A stretch of DNA of 32,534 nucleotides from Anaerolineales bacterium. Lineage in GTDB: Bacteria; Chloroflexota; Anaerolineae; Anaerolineales; UBA4823. The notes below the pieces were generated by a model that saw only the letters and a program-made list of their open reading frames with translations, did no database searches and was not told the origin of the DNA. The DNA lies in NCBI GenBank assembly GCA_016929095.1, contig JAFGJM010000016.1, forward strand, positions 1 through 32,534. Reading direction: 5' to 3'. This document shows positions 9,820 through 17,539 of this stretch, in pieces. How positions within the stretch are numbered: position 1 is the stretch's first letter; each line of letters begins with the position of its first letter. Made by a program: the position numbers and the translations under genes.

Positions 9820-10965
9820 GTGCCCAATCAAATAAATCCCCTTCAATGCATCATTCCACCGCACATGTTGAGTAATATCATTGAACGCGGCTCAACTTCA
9901 CAGCGGCGATGGGCCATTAAAACCTTGCGGATTTCCGACCAATTTCGTAAAAGACGATCATATTTCCTTGAAGAAGCCCAAGTTCTCGTGCCTCATGAAA
10001 TTGGTGGAAAAGAACGCATGGTTTACAATGCAAATGAAGAGTCAGTATTGCCCGGTGAATTGGCGCGTGCAGAAGGCGCTTCACTGACCGGTGATGCGGC
10101 GGTCGACGAAGCATACGATGGCATGGGTTTATCTTATGATCTATTCTCTGCGGTCTATAAGCGAAATTCTTGCGATGGTATGGGAATGCGTCTGGATGCT
10201 ACCGTACATTATCAAAAAGGTTATGACAATGCCTTCTGGAATGGTGAACAATTAGTCTTCGGCGATGGAGATGAGGATCAGGCAGAATCGGAACGCTTAT
10301 TCAACCGCTTTACAATCGCTCCCGATATCATCGGACATGAGTTGACGCATGGTGTAACACAATATGAAGCCCGTCTGGTGTATTCCCAGCAACCTGGCGC
10401 ACTCAATGAAGCCGTTTCGGACATTTTTGGCAGTCTTGTAAAACAAAGAGCATTGAACCAAACTGCGGCAGAAGCAGATTGGATTATCGGGGAAGGTATT
10501 TTTACCAGCCGAGTAAATGGCTCAGGGATCCGTTCTCTCAAAGCGCCTGGCACGGCTTATGATGATCCGGTGTTAGGTAAAGATCCCCAACCGGCACATA
10601 TGGATGATTATGTTAATGTGGCGTATGATAATGGGGGTGTGCACATTAATTCTAGCATCCCCAACCATGCCTTTTATGTCATGGCCGCCGAGATAGGGGG
10701 ATACGCCTGGGAAAAAGCCGGTATGATTTGGTACAAAGCATTGTGCGATAAATTTCAAGTCACAACCAATTTTCAATCTGCTGCATGGCTCACCGCAGTA
10801 ACTGCTGGCGAACTATACGGCAAAGGGAGTCTGGAACAGCAAGCTGTAATCAAAGGCTGGGCTGAGGTCGGTATCCCTGTTGAGGCTTCCAGCGATCAGA
10901 GTGGTTGTTTGGCAATTCTGTTGAATTTGATCGATCTACTTTCAAAATTAAAACCAAAAAATTAA
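9820..10965 (+). CDS. M4 family (thermolysin/protealysin-like) zinc metalloprotease
   Basis: This 381-residue protein has all landmarks of an M4 peptidase. HELTH at 173-177 gives the two zinc histidines and the catalytic glutamate, and the third zinc ligand is E197 in ALNEAVSDIFG. The transition-state histidine is H275 in DNGGVHINSSIPNHAFY. The short N-terminal region with CIIPPHML resembles the compact propeptide of protealysin-type members rather than the long thermolysin propeptide. No signal peptide is visible, so the enzyme may be cytoplasmic or released by another route. The GTG start at 9820 follows CGGAGAAAGG by about nine bases. Protealysin-type genes are often followed by a small inhibitor gene (emfourin); none is seen in the 261 bases downstream. 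Substrate unknown. Confidence 0.93.
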   Translation: MPNQINPLQCIIPPHMLSNIIERGSTSQRRWAIKTLRISDQFRKRRSYFLEEAQVLVPHEIGGKERMVYNANEESVLPGELARAEGASLTGDAAVDEAYDGMGLSYDLFSAVYKRNSCDGMGMRLDATVHYQKGYDNAFWNGEQLVFGDGDEDQAESERLFNRFTIAPDIIGHELTHGVTQYEARLVYSQQPGALNEAVSDIFGSLVKQRALNQTAAEADWIIGEGIFTSRVNGSGIRSLKAPGTAYDDPVLGKDPQPAHMDDYVNVAYDNGGVHINSSIPNHAFYVMAAEIGGYAWEKAGMIWYKALCDKFQVTTNFQSAAWLTAVTAGELYGKGSLEQQAVIKGWAEVGIPVEASSDQSGCLAILLNLIDLLSKLKPKN

Positions 10966-11082
10966 AATCAAACGGATGTGTTTGATACCAAATTGTGGTC
11001 ATCGCTGATATTCCTCAACATTTTTTGATTCTTGGTTAGCGTAATTATTCCCCTTTTAATAAAAAATATTAATCAAAATCAC

Positions 11083-11112
11083 TCGACGTTTTTTCAAATC
11101 TCAAAGTACAAT
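11083..11112 (+). promoter_or_regulatory. Candidate promoter upstream of the APH-fold kinase
   Basis: TCGACG (11083-11088) and TACAAT (11107-11112) are spaced by 18 bases. The -10 matches five of six consensus bases and the -35 four of six. A start near 11119 would leave a leader of about 108 bases before the TTG start at 11227. This could drive the whole run of genes to 19858, since no terminator is seen within it. Called by eye only. Confidence 0.33.
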
Positions 11113-11226
11113 CTAGGTAGATAACAAGAAATCCCTTATCAAAGAAAATCCGTGATTTAATAGATTTCTTCAAGAGTATTTTTAAACCTGCAATATCAAT
11201 TTCAATACAGAATTCGGAGATTAACA

Positions 11227-12312
11227 TTGAACAACCAGGCAAATATTGAACTGCTAAATATTCTCCAGCATTATGATCTGGGTCAACTATCCAATTATGA
11301 AAAGGATGTTCGGGGATTTGTGAACACCAGCTTCACCATCGAAACCATCAAAGATGGCAAAACCAAGAAAAGTTTCTTGCGTCGATACAAACAAGAGATC
11401 AAAGAAGAAGAATTACAATTTGAGCATTCGCTGATCAATCATCTTGTAGATCATTCCGATCTTCCCGTGGCATGCATCTACAAAACCCACACCGGGAAAT
11501 CTTATCTCCATTTATTTCAGGATGAGACCGACCAGCAAGGTTTTTTTTATGCCATTTTTGATTTTTTACCCGGCAATGACAAATATACCTGGGTCGACCC
11601 CCGATGCACCGATCGAGAAGTGGTTAGCGCGGCAAAAACCCTGGCTCAATTCCATGCTGCCGCTTGCAACCTTCAGCCTCAAGGGAAACGCGTGGAACCA
11701 AAAATTCTTGAGCTTTTATCGAAAATCGATGTGCTTCTCTCGGAGTGCCCTCAAAAAGATAAACACACGATATTTGATAAATGTTTAATCGAAAACTTGC
11801 CTTTATTGAGGGCTAGTTTGCAAAAAAACCTGGCTATTCTCTCACAACCGGAAGCCTTACAAATAATCCAATGCATTATTCACTGCGATTTCCATCCGGG
11901 GAATTTGAAAATCGAAAATGAAGAAGTCACCGGTTTATTTGACTTCGATTGGTCAAAGGTCGATTTCCGCCTCTTCGATGTGGCTCTGGCGATGTGGTAT
12001 TTCTTTGCCTCCTGGAAACCGGAAAATGACGGCGCCATAAACCTTGCGCCGCTTGCTCTATTTTTCAATACATATCAGGAATATCTCAAGACGTTAAAAG
12101 GAATAGGTCCGCTTTCAGACATCGAGCGGTATTATTTGCCCTGGATGATCCATGCCGGTAACCTTTACGTCCTAAACTGGACTCTGCTGGATTTTTATTC
12201 CAAAGATGTCGATCCTGAAGAGTATCTCGTCTTTCTCCGCCATTCGGTGAATTGCACCCAGTGGTTTGAAAAATCAAAGCACATGGGACAATTGGCTGAA
12301 ATTTTTTCATAA
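11227..12312 (+). CDS. Aminoglycoside phosphotransferase-fold kinase (APH family)
   Basis: This 361-residue protein has the APH-type kinase signature. The catalytic loop H219-C-D221-FHPG-N226 is followed by the metal-binding D239-F-D241-W. The N-terminal lobe contains SFTIETI and a lysine-rich segment, then an ExE-like charged helix before FDFLPG. The length and C-terminal helices (ALAMWYFFASW) resemble homoserine-kinase-II/choline-kinase-like members that phosphorylate small hydroxylated metabolites. The substrate cannot be read from sequence, and antibiotic resistance should not be assumed. The TTG start at 11227 follows CGGAGA by six bases. The gene ends 12 bases before the helicase-like gene on the same strand, so co-transcription is likely, although a functional link to DNA repair is not obvious. 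Confidence 0.88.
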   Translation: MNNQANIELLNILQHYDLGQLSNYEKDVRGFVNTSFTIETIKDGKTKKSFLRRYKQEIKEEELQFEHSLINHLVDHSDLPVACIYKTHTGKSYLHLFQDETDQQGFFYAIFDFLPGNDKYTWVDPRCTDREVVSAAKTLAQFHAAACNLQPQGKRVEPKILELLSKIDVLLSECPQKDKHTIFDKCLIENLPLLRASLQKNLAILSQPEALQIIQCIIHCDFHPGNLKIENEEVTGLFDFDWSKVDFRLFDVALAMWYFFASWKPENDGAINLAPLALFFNTYQEYLKTLKGIGPLSDIERYYLPWMIHAGNLYVLNWTLLDFYSKDVDPEEYLVFLRHSVNCTQWFEKSKHMGQLAEIFS

Positions 12313-12324
12313 CCAATCAAAATA

Positions 12325-14457
12325 ATGAAACTTACGCCCGACCAATTGCATATTATTGAAATCTCACCGGGAGAAAAAATATTCCTGGAAGGGGCGGCTG
12401 GCTGCGGAAAAACTACCGTAGGCGTCGAATGGCTGCTATTTCTCATGGCGCAAGGCGTGCCCGCCAGTTCGATTCTGTTGCTTGTACCGCAAAGGACAAT
12501 GGCGAAACCTTACCTGGAAGCCATGCAAATTCCAGGCGTAAGCGCTGGAGGCTTCGTTGCTGCAATGACGATGGGAGGCATGGCGCGGCGTATGGTCGAT
12601 TTATTTTGGCCATTGGTCGCAGATCAAGCCGGGTTTGCTCGTCCCGATTTACCGCCAACATTTCTAACGCTGGAAACCGCTCAATATTATATGGCGCAAA
12701 TCGTAACGCCGCTTTTAAGTCAGGGATTGTTAGATTCAGTCGTAATAGACCCCAACCGTTTATTCAGTCAAATCATTGACAATTTGAACAAAGCGGCTGT
12801 AGTAGGTTTTCCCTATCAGGAGATCGGTGAACGTCTCAAAGGCGCCTGGAACGGTGAACCGGAACAAGCGCATATTTATGAAGACGCTCAACAATGCGCC
12901 AACCACTTTCGCTCATTCTGTCTTGAGCATAATTTACTGGATTTTTCACTGCAGATGGAAGTATTCACCCGGCGCTTATGGCATCTGCCGCCCTGCCGGG
13001 ATTTTCTAAATCACACATACCGCCATCTATTGGCAGAAAACATCGAGGAAGACACACCCGTAGCCCATGACTTGTTGCGCGAATGGATGCCGGAATTTGA
13101 ATCGGCGCTGTTAATATATGACACTGATGGCGGTTACCGGCGCTTTTTAGGCGCAGATCCGCAAAGTGCATATTCTCTTAAAGAGCAATGTACCTCCCAG
13201 GCATGTTTTACGAACTCATTTGTTAAGACAATGCCGATAGAAGCATTGGAAAATGATCTTTCCGAAATCCTTAATCCAGAATCCCATAAACCGGCACATC
13301 GAAGCGAAAACATCCCCAAAAATCAATCAGACCCAAGAACAGCATTAGCGCATGGTTTTTTTCGCTATTACCCGGAAATGTTGGATTGGATAGCCGGGCA
13401 GGTGCAGGAACTGGTGCAATACGGCTTACCACCGGGAGAGATCGTGATCCTGGCGCCATTCCTTTCCGACGCCTTGCGATTCTCGATCATGCACCGCCTT
13501 GAAGACCTGCATATCCCCTGCATTTCTCAGCGACCGTCGCGATCGCTGAGAGAAGAACCGGTCACCCAATGCCTGCTCACCTTAGCCTATCTGGCGCACC
13601 CTGAATGGAAAGATAGTTATCCATTAAGTAAATTCGATGTGGCTTATGCACTCATGCAAGCCATTGGGGGGATGGACCTGATCCGAAGTCAGTTGCTCAG
13701 TGAAATAGTTTTCCACCCCCGCAAGAATGTTCCACAGCTCACATCGTTTTCCATCATCAATCCGGCCATGCAAGAACGCATTACTCTACAATTGGGAGAT
13801 AAATATGAAACGCTGCGGCTTTGGTTAGAAGCTTACCAACAAGAGCCGCCGCAGGAATTGGATCATTTTATTTGCCGGTTATTCGGGGAAGTATTATCGC
13901 AACCCGAGTTTGGATTCCACACCAACATGAAATCCGGAGAAGTGACCGCTAATTTGATTGAATCGATTCAGAAATTCCGCTGGGTGGCGGGAGATCAATT
14001 GGTACAAGCAGGAAAATCAACCGGTTTGGAATATCTGGAAATGGTACGCCAGGGAGTCATTGCCGCACAATACCTGCGTAGTTGGGAAACAGATATCAAT
14101 GATGCCGTGCTGATATCGCCTGCATATACGTATTTGATATCCAACCGCCCGATAGAAGTGCAGTTTTGGCTGGATATCGGAAGCCGCGGTTGGTTTGAGC
14201 GTTTATACCAGCCTCTTACCCATCCGTATGTCCTCAGCCGTCACTGGGAAACCGGCCGACCCTGGACAGATGCCGAAGAAATATCAGCCAGCCAGGATAC
14301 TCTGGCGCGTTTGACGCAAGGACTATTACGCCGTTGCCGCCAGAAAGTTTACCTGGGATTAAGCATCCTGGGCGAACAGGGTTATGAACAACATGGTCCA
14401 TTATTGTCTGCCTTTCAACGCTTGCTTCAACAATGGCAGACAGAGGGGGAAATGTGA
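12325..14457 (+). CDS. AddB-like superfamily 1 helicase-fold protein with degenerate Walker B
   Basis: This 710-residue protein begins with a good Walker A (GAAGCGKTT, K29) and a motif Ia-like LLLVPQR. At the expected DExQD position it reads ENIEEDTP (238-245); when EDTP is aligned with QDTN, the catalytic Asp-Glu pair becomes Asn-Ile. Motif III is GADPQSAY (276-283), close to GDPxQSIY. The second half has a domain-2-like stretch (VILAPFLSDALRFSI, then RPSRSLREEP). The end (RRCRQKVYLG, then GEQGYEQHGPLL) replaces the usual GxTRA motif VI. It may bind ATP but probably hydrolyses poorly, like the inactive helicase half of AddB; unlike AddB it has no C-terminal nuclease domain. It starts 12 bases after the kinase gene with no clear ribosome site and overlaps the next helicase gene by four bases. 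Confidence 0.8.
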   Translation: MKLTPDQLHIIEISPGEKIFLEGAAGCGKTTVGVEWLLFLMAQGVPASSILLLVPQRTMAKPYLEAMQIPGVSAGGFVAAMTMGGMARRMVDLFWPLVADQAGFARPDLPPTFLTLETAQYYMAQIVTPLLSQGLLDSVVIDPNRLFSQIIDNLNKAAVVGFPYQEIGERLKGAWNGEPEQAHIYEDAQQCANHFRSFCLEHNLLDFSLQMEVFTRRLWHLPPCRDFLNHTYRHLLAENIEEDTPVAHDLLREWMPEFESALLIYDTDGGYRRFLGADPQSAYSLKEQCTSQACFTNSFVKTMPIEALENDLSEILNPESHKPAHRSENIPKNQSDPRTALAHGFFRYYPEMLDWIAGQVQELVQYGLPPGEIVILAPFLSDALRFSIMHRLEDLHIPCISQRPSRSLREEPVTQCLLTLAYLAHPEWKDSYPLSKFDVAYALMQAIGGMDLIRSQLLSEIVFHPRKNVPQLTSFSIINPAMQERITLQLGDKYETLRLWLEAYQQEPPQELDHFICRLFGEVLSQPEFGFHTNMKSGEVTANLIESIQKFRWVAGDQLVQAGKSTGLEYLEMVRQGVIAAQYLRSWETDINDAVLISPAYTYLISNRPIEVQFWLDIGSRGWFERLYQPLTHPYVLSRHWETGRPWTDAEEISASQDTLARLTQGLLRRCRQKVYLGLSILGEQGYEQHGPLLSAFQRLLQQWQTEGEM

Positions 14458-16700
14458 ATTATCAACTGCGCCCCAACCAAAAAGACATCATCGCCTACCA
14501 GCGGGGCAGAATGGGCGTCTCTGCGGTGCCCGGCAGCGGTAAAACCTGGACACTCTCCTATCTGGCTGCCGAGATCATCGCCAACGGGAAATTGAAAGAC
14601 AACCAGGAAATCCTGATTGTCACCCTGGTCAATTCGGCGGTGGATAATTTTTACCAACGTATCAGCCAGTTTCTCGATCAACGCGGCTTGCTGCCACAAA
14701 TGGGTTTTCGCGTGCGTACGTTACACGGGCTTGCGCACGATATCGTGCGTGAACGTCCCGATTTGGTCGGCTTATCCGATAGTTTCCAAATATTGGATGA
14801 ACGAGAAACCGACTTCATATTGCAGGAGGTTTGCCAGGCATGGCTAAACAGCCATCCGGAGGCTGTTGAAGCATACCTTGACCTTGATCAGGATGAATCC
14901 TACCTGGCATGGATACGTCGTGATAAGCTTCCCATGCTTCTACAAGAAACTACCAAAGCTTTTATTCGCCAATCGAAAGACTACCGCCAATCATCAGAAA
15001 AAATCCTGGCGCAGATAGGGCGTTTACCCGTCCCCTTACCCCTGGCGGAAATTTGCCTGGATGTCTATACGGATTATCAACGCGCCCTGGCATATCGGGG
15101 CTCCGTCGATTTCGATGACCTTACTCGTCTGGCATTGGATGCATTGGAATGGGACAATCATCTGCTGGAAAGGCTGCAACAACGATGGCCTTATATATTG
15201 GAAGACGAAGCCCAGGATAGCAGCCGATTGCAAGAAAAAATATTGGAAAAACTCACCGGCAATGACGGAAACTGGGTGCGGGTCGGAGATCCCAATCAGG
15301 CAATCTATGAGACTTTCACCACTGCCAGCCCGAAATATCTATTGAATTTTTTAAATAAACCCGATGTCATCCGCCAAGAATTACCTGATTCAGGCCGATC
15401 GACCCCTAGTATTATCCGTCTCGCCAATTACTTGATTGCATGGACGCGCACAGAACACCCGGTCGAAGCGGTCAGGGATGCCTTAAACCCGCCATTCATC
15501 GAAGCCGTAGACGAGGATGGCCAAGGCGCCAACCCTCCCGATCAACCTGAGCAAATCCACTTAGTCTTGAATAAATATAATCCCGATGAAGAGGTACAGG
15601 CTATCGCCCAATCACTGGCGCGCTGGTTACCCGATCACCCTGATGAAACCGTGGCTGTTCTTACACCGCGTAATCTACGCGGCTTTGACCTGGTGGACGA
15701 ATTGCATCGGAAAAATATTCCGGTTGTAGAAAGTTTGCTGCGCAGCTCCACGTCAACGCGCATATCGGCGAACACGATCAACATACTCCTCAATTATCTT
15801 TCCGACCCCCAATCTTCCAATAAACTTGCACATCTCTTCAAAGAAACCCACCCAATAAAAGGAGTCGATCCACCCACACGCCAACGCCTGGAACATGTTG
15901 CCGAGCTGATCCGCAAATGCCGGCAGATAGAAGAGTACATCTCCCCCACCCCGGTCAGAGATTGGCTGCAAAACCTGGCCCAAAACGGCGAAGATGCTCA
16001 AACCGTGGAGGCGTTGGAGGTTTTCCGCCGCCAGGTGCGTCGCTGGCAGATGGGGATATTGCTGCCCATCGACCAATTAGTACTCACCGTTGGGCAAGAT
16101 GTATTTTCTGAACCGGGTGAATTGGCGCTCTCGCATAAACTTGCCATCCTGCTGCGTCAATCCAGTAATTTACACCCCCAATGGCGGTTGCCAGAATTGA
16201 GCGGTGAATTACGCCAAATCGCACAAAATGAACGCCGCTTCATCGGCTTCAGCCAGGATGATATCGGTTTCGACCCCGATAAATACAAAGGTCAAGTGGT
16301 TGTTTCCACCATCCATAAAGCCAAGGGGCTGGAATGGGATCGAGTCTACTTGATTTCCGCAAACAATTACGATTTCCCCTCCGGTATAGAAGGCGACCAA
16401 TATATCGGTGAAAAACGGTTCGTCCGCGACCATTTAAACTTACCCGCCGAAGCCCTAAATCAACTGGAAATCTCACTTTCAACCGATGAATATCACTGGT
16501 ATCAAGAAGGCGCTGCCTCGCAAGCCGCCCGGTTAGATTATGCACGTGAGCGATTGCGGTTGTTTTTTGTGGGCATCACCCGCGCCCGCAAAGAACTGGT
16601 TGTGTCCTGGAATTCTGGCAGGTTTGGCGAATGCCAGCCCTGTTTACCACTACTCGCTTTATCATCATATTGGGATCGTACGAGAGGTATTGAAGAATGA
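14454..16700 (+). CDS. UvrD/PcrA/AddA-type ATP-dependent DNA helicase
   Basis: All superfamily 1A motifs are visible in this 748-residue protein: a Q-motif-like LRPNQKDII, Walker A AVPGSGKT (K30), RTLHGLA (Ib), D251-E252-AQDSS (II), RVGDPNQAIYE (III), STIHKAKGLEWD (V) and RLFFVGITRARKELVV (VI). It should translocate 3' to 5' on single-stranded DNA. No nuclease domain follows, unlike AddA or RecB. I chose the GTG at 14454 because it overlaps the previous stop as GTGA and has GAGGGGG just upstream; an in-frame ATG at 14433 would add seven residues. The following nuclease gene overlaps by four bases (ATGA). The arrangement suggests a complex with the flanking helicase-like and nuclease proteins (inference). 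Confidence 0.92.
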   Translation: MNYQLRPNQKDIIAYQRGRMGVSAVPGSGKTWTLSYLAAEIIANGKLKDNQEILIVTLVNSAVDNFYQRISQFLDQRGLLPQMGFRVRTLHGLAHDIVRERPDLVGLSDSFQILDERETDFILQEVCQAWLNSHPEAVEAYLDLDQDESYLAWIRRDKLPMLLQETTKAFIRQSKDYRQSSEKILAQIGRLPVPLPLAEICLDVYTDYQRALAYRGSVDFDDLTRLALDALEWDNHLLERLQQRWPYILEDEAQDSSRLQEKILEKLTGNDGNWVRVGDPNQAIYETFTTASPKYLLNFLNKPDVIRQELPDSGRSTPSIIRLANYLIAWTRTEHPVEAVRDALNPPFIEAVDEDGQGANPPDQPEQIHLVLNKYNPDEEVQAIAQSLARWLPDHPDETVAVLTPRNLRGFDLVDELHRKNIPVVESLLRSSTSTRISANTINILLNYLSDPQSSNKLAHLFKETHPIKGVDPPTRQRLEHVAELIRKCRQIEEYISPTPVRDWLQNLAQNGEDAQTVEALEVFRRQVRRWQMGILLPIDQLVLTVGQDVFSEPGELALSHKLAILLRQSSNLHPQWRLPELSGELRQIAQNERRFIGFSQDDIGFDPDKYKGQVVVSTIHKAKGLEWDRVYLISANNYDFPSGIEGDQYIGEKRFVRDHLNLPAEALNQLEISLSTDEYHWYQEGAASQAARLDYARERLRLFFVGITRARKELVVSWNSGRFGECQPCLPLLALSSYWDRTRGIEE

Positions 16701-17536
16701 GATTGCCCAAAGGTTTCCAATTCAGCCAGGGCAGTTTGCAAGATTATGTTGACTGCGCCCGGCGTTTCTTTTTGCGCTATGTCCAGCGTCTTGCTTGGCC
16801 GGCAGTGGAATCTGAACCCATATTAGAAAGTGAACACTATGCGCAACTAGGGGAACAATTCCACAAAATGATCCAACAGCATCTCATTGGCGTGCCTGCC
16901 GAAAAAATATCAGCCATGATCACCGCAGAAGAGTTACGTGAGTGGTGGGAAAATTATCTGGAATATTACCGCCAGCAAGCAATGGCCAATCAAACCCAGC
17001 TTTTTCCGGAAATTATCCTTTCTGCGCCCATTGGCAATCATCGCTTGATGGCAAAATTTGACCTGATATCGCTGCAGAAGGATGGCAGCTTGGTTATCAC
17101 CGATTGGAAGACCGCCCGTAAACCTCCACAGCGAATCTGGCTGGAACGCCGATTGCAAACCCGGGTTTATCCCTACCTGCTCTCTAAGGCAGGTGATTTC
17201 TTGAATAACAACCATCCCATCTATCCCGAACAAATTCGCATGATATATTGGTTCGCCAATTTTCCCGACCAACCGGAAGTTTTCTCATATGACCGCAAAA
17301 CCATGAAAGCCGATCAAGAAAGGCTGGAATATTTGGTGGAAGCGATTGAGATGGGTGACGAAAAAGCTTTTCATCTTACCGATGATAAAAAACACTGCCA
17401 ATTTTGTGTGTATCGCTCCCTATGCGGGCGCGGCATCCAGGCCAGCAATCTCGATACAGACGAAGAGTCGGTTGAAGATATCACCAGCTTCGATGATCGA
17501 TTAGATATTGACCAGATTGCAGAAATCGAATACTAA
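16697..17536 (+). CDS. PD-(D/E)XK nuclease with predicted 4Fe-4S cluster (RecB/Cas4-like)
   Basis: This 279-residue protein contains the RecB-nuclease set: H56 (EQFHKMI), D122 (MAKFDLI), D136-W-K138 (VITDWKT) and Q154 (RLQTRVYPYL). Four cysteines, C20 (VDCARRF) and C234/C237/C243 (CQFCVYRSLC), match the iron-sulphur staple that joins the two ends of AddB- and Cas4-type nucleases. A strongly acidic tail of about 30 residues follows. The protein is a stand-alone nuclease module. Its ATG overlaps the stop of the UvrD-like gene (ATGA), and recJ follows three bases after its stop. No cas1, cas2 or repeat array is present, so a CRISPR role is unlikely. Most plausibly it supplies the nuclease activity missing from the two preceding helicase-fold proteins. 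Confidence 0.9.
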   Translation: MRLPKGFQFSQGSLQDYVDCARRFFLRYVQRLAWPAVESEPILESEHYAQLGEQFHKMIQQHLIGVPAEKISAMITAEELREWWENYLEYYRQQAMANQTQLFPEIILSAPIGNHRLMAKFDLISLQKDGSLVITDWKTARKPPQRIWLERRLQTRVYPYLLSKAGDFLNNNHPIYPEQIRMIYWFANFPDQPEVFSYDRKTMKADQERLEYLVEAIEMGDEKAFHLTDDKKHCQFCVYRSLCGRGIQASNLDTDEESVEDITSFDDRLDIDQIAEIEY

Positions 17537-17539
17537 GCC

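Noticed and set aside
10967..10986. Hairpin ATCAAAC/GTTTGAT just after the protease stop as a terminator
   Set aside because: The 7-bp stem is A/T-rich and no T-run follows, so termination is not supported.
11126..11170. Inverted repeat AAGAAATC/GATTTCTT before the kinase gene
   Set aside because: The arms are A/T-rich and 29 bases apart in an A/T-rich gap, so chance is the simplest explanation.
11227..12312. Aminoglycoside resistance gene
   Set aside because: The APH fold is shared by many metabolic kinases; nothing in the sequence or neighbourhood points to antibiotic modification.
16697..17536. Cas4 of a CRISPR system
   Set aside because: The cysteine pattern is Cas4-like, but no cas1, cas2, effector gene or repeat array is present, and the neighbours are helicases and RecJ.
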